Part shown: positions 18,970 to 27,776 of the stretch, piece after piece
How the letters are laid out: every line of letters begins with the position of its first letter
How positions within the stretch are numbered: the first letter of the stretch is position 1
NCBI RefSeq assembly: GCF_005298075.1
Contig: NZ_SZZH01000001.1
Location: 1,612,001-1,676,000, forward strand
Source: Nakamurella flava
GTDB lineage: Bacteria > Actinomycetota > Actinomycetes > Mycobacteriales > Nakamurellaceae
Direction: 5' to 3'
Length of the DNA stretch: 64,000 nucleotides
Notes under the pieces: generated by a model
What the model was told of the DNA's origin: nothing
Database searches by the model: none
What the model saw: only the letters and a program-made list of their open reading frames with translations
Made by a program: the position numbers and the translations under genes

Positions 18970-20568
18970 ATGAGCACTCCCGCTTCGGGCGTACCCGGGA
19001 CCATCGCCAGGTCGAAATGGCTGGCCCTGACCGCGATGATGTTCGCGGTCGCCATGACGTTCATCGACCAGACCATCGTCGCCATCGCGGCGCCGGACGT
19101 GCAGCAGGAACTGTCCCTGTCCTCCGGTGGCGTCACCTGGATGGTCAATTCCTACATCCTCGCCCTGGCCGCCGGTTTCGCCCTCGGCGGCCGCATCGCC
19201 GACGTCCTCGGCTCCAAGCGGGTCGTCCTTATCGGCATCATCGGTTTCGCCGTCTCCTCGGCGTTGTGCGGGGCCACCCCGGCCTCGTCGCTGGCCGAGC
19301 CCTGGCTGATCGTCTTCCGCGTCACCCAGGGTCTGTCGGCCGCACTGATGATCCCGGCGGCCCTGGCCGTGGTGGTGGCCGCCTTCCCGGTCGGTGAACG
19401 CGGCAAGGCGCTGGCCATCTTCTTCGGCGTCAGTGGCGGACTCACCGCCGTCGGCCCGATCGCCGGCGGCTACCTGACCCAGTGGACGTGGCGGGCGATC
19501 TTCTGGATCAACCTGCCCATCGCCCTCGTCGCCGTCGTCCTGACGATCGCCGCCGGCATCCACACCAACGCCCGCCGCGAACCGATCGACTGGCCGGGTG
19601 CCTTCCTGGTCGCCCTCGGCATGGCCCTGTCCGTCCTCGGTTTCGAGCAGGCCCGCAGCTGGGGCTGGGACAGCCCGTGGACGTGGGCGTGCATCGTGGG
19701 CGGGTTGGCCGTGCTCGTCGTGTTCGTCCGCTACGAGCTGCGGACCCCCCATCCGCTGATCAAGCTGCAGATCTTCCGGGGTCGGGCGTTCGCGGTCGAC
19801 AACGGGGTGTTGTTCTTCTGCATGGTCGCGTTCATCCCGGTGTTCTTCTTCGCCAGCGTCTATTCGCAGGTCTCGCTGGGCTACGACGCGAGCAACGCCG
19901 GGCTCTACCTGCTCTGCGTCTTCGCCGGGTTCGCCCCCGCGGCGCAGCTGGGCGGCAGGATCCTGGACGAGCGGGGACCGAAGCCGGCGCTGCTGCTGGG
20001 TGGCCTGGTCGGCGCCGTGGGTTTCACCCTGTGGGCGCAGAAGATCACCGACCTGTCGCTGGGCGACCAGTGGTGGGCGATCGTGCTGGCCGGGGCCGGG
20101 ATGGGTCTGCTGGTCGGCCCGGCGAGTACCGACGCCACCAACCGGGCCATCGACGCCTCCTACGGCGAGGTCACCGGCATCACGCAGACCGTCCGCAACT
20201 ACGGGTCGGCGCTCGGCCTGGCCGTGCTGGGCACCGTTCTCGGACACGTCTTCTCCCGGCGCCTGACTGATTCGCTGACCGGGTTCGGGGTGCCGCCGGA
20301 GCAGGCCGCCCAGATCGCGGCGGGCGCCTCGGACAGCACGAGTGGTCGTGCGGCCGCCGGGACCGCCTCCGACATCCCCGCCCAGGTGCAGGCCCAGATT
20401 CAGTCCGCGGTGTCCGCCGACTTCGCCCTGGCGACCCAGTGGGTGCTGTACGGGATGGCCGTCGCCCTGGGGGTCTGCTTCCTGCTCGCGTTGCTGCACC
20501 CCGGTGACCGGGTGGTCGACGCTTCCGGCCAGACGAGCAGCGGCAAGCCGACCCCGGCCGCCGCCTGA
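18970..20568 (+). CDS. DHA2-family (EmrB/QacA-type) MFS drug:H+ antiporter
   Basis: A 532-residue integral membrane protein with about 14 predicted hydrophobic segments, the size and pattern of the DHA2 family. The early TM1 motif MTFIDQTIVAIAAPDVQ and a motif-C-like segment SGGLTAVGPIAGGYLTQW identify it as a proton-driven drug exporter. The ATG at 18970 follows a GGAAGG site about 12 nt upstream. No TetR or MarR regulator is adjacent, so its substrate and control cannot be inferred; multidrug export is typical of the family. The C-terminal tail of about 20 residues is Ser/Pro-rich. Confidence 0.9.
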   Translation: MSTPASGVPGTIARSKWLALTAMMFAVAMTFIDQTIVAIAAPDVQQELSLSSGGVTWMVNSYILALAAGFALGGRIADVLGSKRVVLIGIIGFAVSSALCGATPASSLAEPWLIVFRVTQGLSAALMIPAALAVVVAAFPVGERGKALAIFFGVSGGLTAVGPIAGGYLTQWTWRAIFWINLPIALVAVVLTIAAGIHTNARREPIDWPGAFLVALGMALSVLGFEQARSWGWDSPWTWACIVGGLAVLVVFVRYELRTPHPLIKLQIFRGRAFAVDNGVLFFCMVAFIPVFFFASVYSQVSLGYDASNAGLYLLCVFAGFAPAAQLGGRILDERGPKPALLLGGLVGAVGFTLWAQKITDLSLGDQWWAIVLAGAGMGLLVGPASTDATNRAIDASYGEVTGITQTVRNYGSALGLAVLGTVLGHVFSRRLTDSLTGFGVPPEQAAQIAAGASDSTSGRAAAGTASDIPAQVQAQIQSAVSADFALATQWVLYGMAVALGVCFLLALLHPGDRVVDASGQTSSGKPTPAAA

Positions 20569-20590
20569 CCGATCCAATGCGCAAGAGCAA

Positions 20591-20635
20591 CCGACCCCCG
20601 CGACCGCGCCCGTCTCCGGGCGGCGCGGGGGTCGG
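20591..20635. terminator. Strong bidirectional terminator hairpin
   Basis: A perfect 12-bp stem, CCGACCCCCGCG (20591-20602) with CGCGGGGGTCGG (20624-20635), encloses an inner stem CGCCCG/CGGGCG (20607-20612, 20617-20622). It lies between the convergent ends of the DHA2 transporter and the phosphatase gene, so it probably ends transcription from both sides. Confidence 0.8.
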
Positions 20636-20711
20636 TCTCCACCCTCCCCAGGGGGCCTGTCGGGCGTCGGCCCGCGATCAGACTACCTGAGAATTGTTCT
20701 CGTTAGCGACA

Positions 20712-21359
20712 TCAGGTGCCGGCGACCTGGTCCTCGCCGTGGGGTAGCACGACACCGCCGAGACCGGCGTTGTAGGAGTGCAGTCGCCAGGCGCCCCGGT
20801 ACCGGTGCAGGACCACCCAGTGGCAGTTGCCGATCCCGATGAGCGTCGACCAGGTGGTGTCCGGCAGATCGAGCAGCAGGCCGGTCAGCCCGACAATCGT
20901 GCCGCCGTGGGAGGTCAGCAGCGCACGCTGCGCGTCGCCGGCGTCCAGTTCGTGGACCACCTCGATGGCGCGGGTGGCCACCTGGCGGCGGGACTCGCCG
21001 CCCGGCGGGGAGGCGTCGGGTGAGGTGGTCCGCCACGCGTCCCACTCGGCCGACCAGTCCACCACGACCTCGTCCCGGGTCATGCCCTCCCACTTGCCCA
21101 TCGACGTCTCCCGCAGGCGTGGGTCGACGGCCACCGGCAGGCCGGTGACATCGGCGACCGCACCGGCGGTGTCCCGGGCGCGGCGCAGATCGGAGCTGAC
21201 GATCACGTCCGGCCGCAGGGCGGCGACCGACGGGGCGGCCTGGACCGCCTGCCGGCGTCCGGCGGCATTCAGGTCGATGTCCCGGTGACCCTGCAGTCGT
21301 TGCTCGGAGTTCCAGTCGGTCTGGCCGTGCCGCAGCAGGATCAGGTGTTCCAGCGTCAC
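20712..21359 (-). CDS. Histidine phosphatase family protein (phosphoglycerate mutase-like)
   Basis: A 215-residue member of histidine phosphatase branch 1. The catalytic His is in LILLRHGQTDWN (residues 5-16) and the second in LTSHGGTIVGL near residue 160; the acid/base Glu lies in RETSMGKWEG. Genes at this position after rsfS in actinobacteria are usually annotated as phosphoglycerate mutase, but the substrate is often another phosphate ester, so the specific reaction is open. The GTG at 21359 overlaps the rsfS stop, making this the last gene of the obg-proB-proA-nadD-rsfS run. The strong hairpin at 20591-20635 follows. Confidence 0.88.
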   Translation of the reverse strand: MTLEHLILLRHGQTDWNSEQRLQGHRDIDLNAAGRRQAVQAAPSVAALRPDVIVSSDLRRARDTAGAVADVTGLPVAVDPRLRETSMGKWEGMTRDEVVVDWSAEWDAWRTTSPDASPPGGESRRQVATRAIEVVHELDAGDAQRALLTSHGGTIVGLTGLLLDLPDTTWSTLIGIGNCHWVVLHRYRGAWRLHSYNAGLGGVVLPHGEDQVAGT

Positions 21360-21832
21360 CGGTCGGTACCCTCCACAGCCTGCTCGTCGTCCGCCTCGAC
21401 GCTGGGCTCGTCCTGCTCGTCGCCGGCCCCGTCCACGGACGCTCCGGCCTCCGGCGTAGCCCCCTCGGGCAGCGCGGCGTCGACGAACGGGATGGTCGGG
21501 CAGTCCTTCCACAGCCGATCGAGGGCGTAGTAGACGCGTTCCTCGGAATGCTGGACGTGGACCACGACGTCGACGTAGTCCAGGAGCACCCAGCGTCCGT
21601 CGCGCTCCCCCTCGCGGCGCACCGGCTTCTCCCCGGCCTCACGCATGGCCTCCTCGACGGCGTCGACGATGGCGCCGACCTGGCGCTCGTTGGTGCCGGT
21701 CACGATGACGAAGCAGTCGGTGATGGCCAGTCGGTCGGAGACGTCGACGATCGAGATGTCGGCCGCCTTCTTGTCGGCCGCGGCCTGCGCGGCCACCTGC
21801 GCGATCGACAGGGCACGGTCAGTTGCGGTCAT
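21356..21832 (-). CDS. rsfS: Ribosome silencing factor RsfS
   Basis: RsfS binds ribosomal protein L14 and blocks joining of the 50S and 30S subunits, slowing translation in starvation or stationary phase. The 158-residue product has the conserved core [34 protein letters not shown] and [14 protein letters not shown], followed by a 45-residue acidic tail that most relatives lack. The ATG at 21832 overlaps the nadD stop and has an AAGGA site upstream. Its pairing with nadD is conserved across bacteria. Confidence 0.93.
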   Translation of the reverse strand: MTATDRALSIAQVAAQAAADKKAADISIVDVSDRLAITDCFVIVTGTNERQVGAIVDAVEEAMREAGEKPVRREGERDGRWVLLDYVDVVVHVQHSEERVYYALDRLWKDCPTIPFVDAALPEGATPEAGASVDGAGDEQDEPSVEADDEQAVEGTDR

Positions 21833-22650
21833 GAGATGTCCTTCGTTGCAGTGAGTGTCGAAATCTGGGCGGCCCCGGGCGCGGCCTGGTCGACCGCGCT
21901 CTCGCCGGCCGGGCCGCCGTCGCCCGCGTAGAGGCCGTGCTTGGCGATGTACTGCACCACCCCGTCCGGCACCAGGTACCAGACCGGTCCCCCGGCCTGC
22001 ACCCGACGGCGGCAGTCCGTGGAGGAGATGGCGAGGGCCGGCACCTCGATGAGCGTGACCGCGCCGGACGGCAGATTGAGGTCGGAGAGCTGGTACCCGG
22101 GCCGGGTGACCCCGATGAAGTGGGCGAGGTCGAACAGTTCCTCGTAGTTCTTCCACCCCATGATGGCCGCGAGCGCGTCGGCCCCGGTGATGAAGAACCA
22201 GTCCGCGTCCGGCTCCTGACGACGCAGATCGACGAGGGTGTCCCGGGTGTAGGTCGGCCCCGGCCGGTCGATGTCGACCCGGGACACCGTGAACCGGGGG
22301 TTGGACGCGGTGGCGATGACGGTCATCAGGTAACGGTGCTCGGCGACCGTGGTGCCGGTCTTCTGCCAGGGCTGTCCCGTGGGCACGAAAACCACCTCGT
22401 CCAGCGCGAACCGGTCGGCCACCTCGGAGGCGGCGACCAGGTGTCCGTGGTGGATCGGGTCGAACGTGCCGCCCATGACGCCGATCCGCCGGCGCGGCCG
22501 GCCACCCGCCGCCCGGGATCCGAGCGACCAGACCCCACCCGGACGGTTGCCGTCCGCCATCACCTGCGGCGACAGCGGCAGACCGGAGGCGACGTCGTCG
22601 TGGGCCCGGCCGTCGATCCCGTCGGCTCCGCCCCCCGTCGGCGCGATCAC
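21829..22650 (-). CDS. nadD: Nicotinate-nucleotide adenylyltransferase
   Basis: NadD transfers AMP from ATP to nicotinate mononucleotide in NAD synthesis. The nucleotidyltransferase signature [12 protein letters not shown] (about residues 60-71) and the C-terminal [10 protein letters not shown] motif are clear. The GTG start at 22650 overlaps the proA stop, giving 273 residues with about 55 non-conserved residues before the catalytic core and about 30 after it. A later start near [10 protein letters not shown] or [10 protein letters not shown] is possible; coupled translation with proA favours the first one. Confidence 0.92.
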   Translation of the reverse strand: MIAPTGGGADGIDGRAHDDVASGLPLSPQVMADGNRPGGVWSLGSRAAGGRPRRRIGVMGGTFDPIHHGHLVAASEVADRFALDEVVFVPTGQPWQKTGTTVAEHRYLMTVIATASNPRFTVSRVDIDRPGPTYTRDTLVDLRRQEPDADWFFITGADALAAIMGWKNYEELFDLAHFIGVTRPGYQLSDLNLPSGAVTLIEVPALAISSTDCRRRVQAGGPVWYLVPDGVVQYIAKHGLYAGDGGPAGESAVDQAAPGAAQISTLTATKDIS

Positions 22651-23993
22651 GAGGACGCCCGCACCTGACCCGCACCGGTGACCACGTACTTGGTACTGGT
22701 CAACTCGGCCAGACCCATCGGGCCCCGCGCGTGCAGTTTCTGTGTGGAGATGCCGATCTCGGCACCGAACCCGAACTCCCCGCCGTCGGTGAACGCGGTC
22801 GAGGCGTTGACCATGACCGCGGCGGCGTCCACCCGGGCCACGAACCGATCGGCCGCGGCGAGCGAGCCGGTGACGATCGCCTCGGTGTGCCCGCTGCCGT
22901 GCGCCGCGATGTGCGCGACCGCGGCGTCCAGGTCGGGCACCACGGCGGCGGCGATGTCCAGCGAGAGATACTCGGTGTCCCAGTCGGTCTCGGTGGCCGG
23001 GACCACGGTGGTGGCGTCCGGGACCAGGGCGGCGAACGCCGCGTCCGCATGCACGGTGACGCCCGCCTCGGCCAGGGCGGCCACCGCGGCCGGCACGAAC
23101 CGTTCGGCGACATCGGCGTGCACGAGGACGTTCTCGGCGGCATTGCAGACCGAGGGACGGCGGGCCTTTGAATTGATCAGCAGTTCCAGCGCCATGTCCA
23201 GGTCGGCGGCCGCGTCGACGTAGACGTGGCAGTTGCCCACCCCCGTCTCGATGACCGGGACGGTGGAGCCGTTGACGACCGCCTGGATCAGACCGGCACC
23301 GCCCCGCGGGATGATCACGTCGACCAGGCCGCGCGCGGTCATCAGGTACTTCACCGACTCCCGGTCGGTACCCGGGACCAGCTGGACCGCGTCGGCCGGC
23401 AGACCGGCCCGCTCGGCCGCCGCCGCCAGCACGTCGACCAGAGCGCGGTTCGAGTGGTAGGCCGAGCCGGAACCCCGCAGCAGGGCGGCGTTCCCGGACT
23501 TCAACGCGATACCGGCGGCGTCCGCGGTGACGTTGGGGCGGGCCTCGTAGATGATCGCGACGACGCCCATCGGCACCCGGATCTGTTGCAGGCGCAGACC
23601 GTTGGGCAGCACCGACCCGCGGACCACCTCACCCACCGGGTCGGGCAGCGCGGCGAGATCGCGCAGACCACCGGCCATCGCGGTGACCCGCGGACCGGTC
23701 AGGCGGAGGCGATCGATGAGCGACGCGGGGGTGCCGGTGGCTTCGGCCGCCGCGACGTCCTTGGCGTTGGCCTGCAGGATGGCATCGGCGGCGGACTCCA
23801 GCGCGTCGGCCATGGCCAGCAGCGCCGCGTCCTTCGCCGCCCGCGGTAGCACCGCGAGATCGGCGGCGGCGGCCCGGGAACGGCGAGCGGCGGCCAGCAC
23901 GTCCTCCCGGGTGGCGGCGCCGGATCCCGGTTCGACCGCGACCGCCGGGGAGCCCACGGCGGCGCGAGGTTCGCGACTGTCCAGGACGGTCAT
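22647..23993 (-). CDS. proA: Gamma-glutamyl phosphate reductase
   Basis: ProA reduces gamma-glutamyl phosphate with NADPH to glutamate-5-semialdehyde, the second step of proline synthesis. The 448-residue aldehyde-dehydrogenase-fold protein has the catalytic Cys in [14 protein letters not shown] and the family segments [17 protein letters not shown] and [19 protein letters not shown]. Length is slightly above the usual 415-420 because of an N-terminal extension. The ATG at 23993 overlaps the proB stop, so the two proline enzymes are translationally coupled. Confidence 0.95.
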   Translation of the reverse strand: MTVLDSREPRAAVGSPAVAVEPGSGAATREDVLAAARRSRAAAADLAVLPRAAKDAALLAMADALESAADAILQANAKDVAAAEATGTPASLIDRLRLTGPRVTAMAGGLRDLAALPDPVGEVVRGSVLPNGLRLQQIRVPMGVVAIIYEARPNVTADAAGIALKSGNAALLRGSGSAYHSNRALVDVLAAAAERAGLPADAVQLVPGTDRESVKYLMTARGLVDVIIPRGGAGLIQAVVNGSTVPVIETGVGNCHVYVDAAADLDMALELLINSKARRPSVCNAAENVLVHADVAERFVPAAVAALAEAGVTVHADAAFAALVPDATTVVPATETDWDTEYLSLDIAAAVVPDLDAAVAHIAAHGSGHTEAIVTGSLAAADRFVARVDAAAVMVNASTAFTDGGEFGFGAEIGISTQKLHARGPMGLAELTSTKYVVTGAGQVRASS

Positions 23994-25192
23994 GACGGCA
24001 CTCCTTCGGCAGACGGGACAGCGATCAGATCGTCGGCGTGCACCACGGGGTGCCGCAGGCGGTCGGGCAGAGCGGACAGGGAACGCCCCATCATCTCCGG
24101 CAGTTCGGCGGCGTCGTGCCCGACGAAACCGCGGGCGACCACCCGGCCGTCGGGATCGAGCAGATCGACCACGTCACCGGACTCGAAATCACCGAAGAAG
24201 GCGGTGATCCCCGCGGGCAGCAACGACTTGCGCCGACCCACGACGGCGGCGACCGCGCCGGCGTCCAGGCTCAACGAGCCGGAGGACGTCGCCGCGTGCT
24301 GCAGCCAGAACATCCGCGCGCTGGTGCGTCGTTCCGCCGGGGCGAAGGCGGTCCCGACCACCGGGTCGGCGACCAGCGCGGCGGCGGCCTGCTCGGCCGA
24401 CGTCAGCAGCACCGGGATGCCGGCACCGGTCGCCGTGAGCGCCGACGTCAGCTTGGACTCCATGCCCCCGGTCCCGACGTCGCTCCCCCGCTGGGCGACG
24501 CCGACACCGACGAGTTCCGCGGCATCGGCGACCTCGGGGATGGGGCGGGAATCGGGCAGCCCGGGGTGGCCGGTGTAGAGGGCGTCGACGTCGGACAACA
24601 GCACCAGGGCATCCGCACCGACGCAGTGCGCGACCAGTGCGGCCAGCCGGTCGTTGTCGCCGAACCGGATCTCCGCCGTGGCCACCGTGTCGTTCTCGTT
24701 GACCACCGGCACCACCCCGAACGACAGCAGCTTGCCGAAGGTGCGCTGGGCGTTGCGGTAGTGCGCGCGGCGGACCACGTCGTCGCTGGTGAGCAGCACC
24801 TGGCCGACGGTCAGATCGTGCCGGCCGAACGAGTCCGCGTAACGCTGGGCCAGCAGTTGCTGGCCCACCGAGGCGGCCGCCTGCTGGGTGGCCAGGTCAC
24901 GGGGACGACGACGCAGGCCCAACGGACCCAGGCCGGCCGCAATCGCACCGGAGGAGACCAGGACCACCTGCGAGCCCGCCCGGACCCGGGCGGCCAGCGC
25001 GTCGACGAGGGCATCGAGCCGGGCCTGGTCCAGACCGCGACCGGACCGCCCGGCCGAGGCCGAGGTCAGGGACGACGAACCGACCTTGACCACGATGGTG
25101 CGGGCGCGACCGATGGCCACCCGGGTCCCCGACAGGGGCACCCCGTCGGCCGCGACACCGTCACGGCCGCGCGACGCGGTGGCCACGGTCAT
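23990..25192 (-). CDS. proB: Glutamate 5-kinase
   Basis: ProB phosphorylates glutamate on its gamma carboxyl, the committed and usually proline-inhibited step of proline synthesis. The 400-residue protein has an amino-acid kinase domain starting [12 protein letters not shown] (about 33-44), with [23 protein letters not shown] and [13 protein letters not shown], and a C-terminal PUA domain from about residue 300 ([21 protein letters not shown]). It starts with ATG at 25192, overlapping the obg stop, and has about 30 extra N-terminal residues. Confidence 0.95.
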   Translation of the reverse strand: MTVATASRGRDGVAADGVPLSGTRVAIGRARTIVVKVGSSSLTSASAGRSGRGLDQARLDALVDALAARVRAGSQVVLVSSGAIAAGLGPLGLRRRPRDLATQQAAASVGQQLLAQRYADSFGRHDLTVGQVLLTSDDVVRRAHYRNAQRTFGKLLSFGVVPVVNENDTVATAEIRFGDNDRLAALVAHCVGADALVLLSDVDALYTGHPGLPDSRPIPEVADAAELVGVGVAQRGSDVGTGGMESKLTSALTATGAGIPVLLTSAEQAAAALVADPVVGTAFAPAERRTSARMFWLQHAATSSGSLSLDAGAVAAVVGRRKSLLPAGITAFFGDFESGDVVDLLDPDGRVVARGFVGHDAAELPEMMGRSLSALPDRLRHPVVHADDLIAVPSAEGVPS

Positions 25193-26724
25193 CGACCCGG
25201 CTCCGCGCCGTCGGCGCCGTCAACCTCGCCGTCCGTCCAGGTGTCCGCCGGCAGCCGACCCGGGCCCGAGATGAACTCCTCGTCCAGATCGTGACCCTCG
25301 ACGTCCAGGCCCCGCCGCAGCCGGTGCATGGCCTTGCGCTCGGCCGCGCCGACCCGCTCGACCCGGTCCAGCCGGGCGTCGGTCCCGCGGCCGGTCGGCG
25401 TGACGTCGACCCCGGCCAGGGTCGTCGGCTCCCAGTCGAGAACGACGTCGGCGATGGTGACCGGGGCACCCGGCCGGGCACCGGCCTTGGCCAGGGCCTG
25501 CTCGACGCCCAGCCGGGCCAGCCGGTCGGCGAGGTACCCGACGGCCTCGTCGTTACCGAAATCGGTCTGCCGGATCCAGCGTTCGGGCCGGACGCCGCGG
25601 ACGATGAACCCGCCCTCGGTCTCCGGGTCCTCCGACACCGAAAAGTGCTCGGAATCGACCGCTTTCGGTCGCAGCACGATGCGGGCCGCCGCCGCTGCGG
25701 GCCGATCGGTCCGGTCGGCGGCGACGATCTCGGCCAGGGCGAAGCGCAGCGCGCTCAACCCCTCGTGGGTCGCGGCGGACACCTCGAACACCCGGTAGCC
25801 GGCGGCCTCGATGTCGGGACGGACGAACTCGGCCAGCTCGCGCGCCTCCGGCACGTCGATCTTGTTGAGCACGACGACCCGCGGACGCTCGCTCAGATCG
25901 GTCGGCAGCGAGGGGGTGTACTGCGCGAGTTCGTGCTCCAGCGCCTGGATGTCGGACATCGGGTCGCGGCCGGACTCGAAGGTGGCGCAGTCCAGGACGT
26001 GGACGAGCACCGAGCAGCGCTCGATATGGCGCAGGAACTCCAGGCCCAGCCCGCGACCGCTGGCCGCTCCCGGGATGAGCCCGGGGACGTCGGCGATGGT
26101 GAAGACCTCGGAACCGGCGGTGACCACCCCGAGGTTGGGCTCCAGGGTGGTGAACGGGTAGTCGGCGATCTTCGGACGGGCGGCCGAGAGCACCGACACC
26201 AACGAGGACTTGCCGGCGCTGGGGAAGCCGACGAGACCGACGTCGGCGACCGACTTGAGTTCCAGCACCACGTCGGCGGCCTCGCCCGGTTCGCCGAGCA
26301 GGGCGAACCCGGGAGCCTTCCGGGCCCGGGAGGCCAGGGCGGCGTTGCCGAGCCCGCCGCGACCGCCGTGGGCGGCGACGAAGCGGGTGCCGGGGCCGAC
26401 CAGATCGGCCAGCATCTCACCGTCGGCCGAGAGCACGACCGTGCCGGCCGGGACGCGCAGCTCCAGGTCGGCGCCGTTGGCGCCGTCCCGGTTGTCCCCC
26501 GCACCGGGGCGGCCGTTACCGGCCCGGGCGTGCGGGCGGAAGTGGAAGTCCAGCAACGTGTGCACGTTGTCGTCGACGATGAGGATCACATCACCGCCGT
26601 TGCCGCCGTTGCCCCCGTCCGGGCCACCGAGCGGCTTGTACTTCTCACGATGCACCGAGGCACAACCGTGCCCACCGTCACCGGCCTGCAGGTGCAGGAC
26701 GGCCCGATCGACGAACCTCGCCAT
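25189..26724 (-). CDS. obg: Obg/CgtA ribosome-associated GTPase
   Basis: Obg is an essential GTPase for late 50S assembly and stress control. The 511-residue protein has the Gly-rich Obg fold (1-160, with [14 protein letters not shown]), the G domain (G1 [13 protein letters not shown]3 DVPGLI, G4 NKID, G5 SAAT), and a C-terminal OCT domain (about 350-430) plus a charged tail. The ATG at 26724 is preceded by GGAG on the minus strand and begins the conserved [12 protein letters not shown]. It heads the obg-proB-proA-nadD-rsfS run. A terminator hairpin separates it from rpmA, so it probably has its own promoter in the 181-bp gap, though I could not define one. Confidence 0.95.
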   Translation of the reverse strand: MARFVDRAVLHLQAGDGGHGCASVHREKYKPLGGPDGGNGGNGGDVILIVDDNVHTLLDFHFRPHARAGNGRPGAGDNRDGANGADLELRVPAGTVVLSADGEMLADLVGPGTRFVAAHGGRGGLGNAALASRARKAPGFALLGEPGEAADVVLELKSVADVGLVGFPSAGKSSLVSVLSAARPKIADYPFTTLEPNLGVVTAGSEVFTIADVPGLIPGAASGRGLGLEFLRHIERCSVLVHVLDCATFESGRDPMSDIQALEHELAQYTPSLPTDLSERPRVVVLNKIDVPEARELAEFVRPDIEAAGYRVFEVSAATHEGLSALRFALAEIVAADRTDRPAAAAARIVLRPKAVDSEHFSVSEDPETEGGFIVRGVRPERWIRQTDFGNDEAVGYLADRLARLGVEQALAKAGARPGAPVTIADVVLDWEPTTLAGVDVTPTGRGTDARLDRVERVGAAERKAMHRLRRGLDVEGHDLDEEFISGPGRLPADTWTDGEVDGADGAEPGR

Positions 26725-26846
26725 CGTCTGGGACTCCGTTCTCGTCACTGGTGGAACCGCCCCGGGACGGGGCGGGTTCCGTACCGCCTGCGGCCGGGAC
26801 CGGGAAGCGGTGGTGCGCCGGTGCTGACACCGGCCGGGAAATAGCA

Positions 26847-26881
26847 CGAGGGGCGGTCCCGGTGATCGGGCCCGCCCCTCG
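26847..26881 (-). terminator. Terminator after rplU-rpmA
   Basis: CGAGGGGCGG (26847-26856) and CCGCCCCTCG (26872-26881) form a perfect 10-bp stem, continued inside by CCCG/CGGG (26858-26861, 26867-26870) around a 5-nt loop. It lies 25 bp past the rpmA stop on the minus strand, so it most likely ends the rplU-rpmA transcript before obg. Confidence 0.75.
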
Positions 26882-26905
26882 GCTGTGGCTGGGAAACAGC
26901 CGGGG

Positions 26906-27199
26906 TCAGGCCCCGGCCGGCACCGCTTCGTCGACCTCGACATCGGTGGTCGCGACCACGATGTTGACCGTCTTGCGGCCGCGCTTGGAACCGAACTCGA
27001 CGGTCCCGGCGGTCAGCGCGAACAGCGTGTCGTCCTTGCCGCGGCCGACACCGGCACCGGGGTGGAACTTGGTGCCGCGCTGCCGGATCAGGATCTCACC
27101 GGCGCCGACGACCTGGCCGCCGAACCGCTTCACACCCAGGTGCTGGGCGTTGGAGTCGCGACCGTTACGGGAGCTGGATGCACCCTTTTTGTGAGCCAT
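26906..27199 (-). CDS. rpmA: 50S ribosomal protein L27
   Basis: L27 sits near the peptidyl transferase centre and contacts tRNA through its N-terminus. The 97-residue protein starts [16 protein letters not shown] and contains [22 protein letters not shown], as expected. It lacks the cleaved N-terminal extension found in Firmicutes. The last 15 residues ([11 protein letters not shown] region) are a short acidic tail. It follows rplU after 34 bp in the same operon. Confidence 0.97.
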   Translation of the reverse strand: MAHKKGASSSRNGRDSNAQHLGVKRFGGQVVGAGEILIRQRGTKFHPGAGVGRGKDDTLFALTAGTVEFGSKRGRKTVNIVVATTDVEVDEAVPAGA

Positions 27200-27233
27200 G
27201 GAAAGCTGCCTTCCTCAGGTCGATGCCGGTGGG

Positions 27234-27548
27234 TCAGGAACCCAGGGCGATGGAGGTGACCTTGACCTGGGTCAGCGGCTGACGATGCCCCTGACGCTTG
27301 TGGTAACCGGTCTTGTTCTTGAACTTGTGGATGACGATCTTCGGACCCTTGGTCTGGGCGACGACCTCACCGGAGACGGTGACCTTGGACAGGGCATCGG
27401 CGGCGGAGGTGACGGACTCGCCGTCGACCACCAGGACCGCCGGGAAGGTCACCGCGGTGCCGGCAGCACCCTCGACCTTTTCGACCTCGATGACGGCGCC
27501 CTCGGACACCTTGTACTGCTTGCCGCCGGCCTTGACGATCGCGAACAT
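27234..27548 (-). CDS. rplU: 50S ribosomal protein L21
   Basis: L21 is a 23S rRNA-binding protein of the large subunit. The 104-residue protein begins [14 protein letters not shown] and ends with [13 protein letters not shown], both diagnostic. The ATG at 27548 follows GGAAAGG on the minus strand. The frame is open further upstream, including an in-frame ATG in the leader, but the conserved N-terminus fixes the start. It leads the rplU-rpmA operon from a predicted promoter about 175 bp upstream. Confidence 0.97.
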   Translation of the reverse strand: MFAIVKAGGKQYKVSEGAVIEVEKVEGAAGTAVTFPAVLVVDGESVTSAADALSKVTVSGEVVAQTKGPKIVIHKFKNKTGYHKRQGHRQPLTQVKVTSIALGS

Positions 27549-27717
27549 TGTCGTCGCGCCTTTCCTGCTGTTCATGGCTGTTGCCCCAGGGGACAACCGC
27601 TCGTATCCGTCCATCTGCTTCGTCGAACTCTCCGGGCACGCCCGCCGCCCCGAATCCACGCACCGGAGAGCTGAAAACCCTGGGCACGTCAAAACCCGCT
27701 GCCGGGCAGCGTGCCGA
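27549..27717 (-). promoter_or_regulatory. Structured rplU mRNA leader
   Basis: This is the predicted 5' untranslated leader of rplU-rpmA, about 170 nt. Near its start the near-palindrome at 27697-27711 reads, on the minus strand, as a CGCTGC/GCAGCG hairpin followed by GGTTTT, like a small attenuator. Farther on, CTCTCCGG and CCGGAGAG (27628-27635, 27663-27670) can form an 8-bp stem. An in-frame ATG about 23 codons before the L21 start is also present. Such structure would suit autogenous control by a ribosomal protein; that is inference. Confidence 0.4.
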
Positions 27718-27723
27718 CCGTTT

Positions 27724-27752
27724 ACTGTACTTGGCTGCCGCCGACCGGGCAA
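27724..27752 (-). promoter_or_regulatory. Predicted rplU-rpmA promoter
   Basis: On the minus strand TTGCCC (complement of 27747-27752) is followed after exactly 17 bp by TACAGT (complement of 27724-27729), a reasonable primary-sigma promoter. Transcription would begin near 27717. It lies in the gap just after the rne stop codon. Confidence 0.6.
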
Positions 27753-27776
27753 ACGACCCACCGGTCCGCCATCGCT

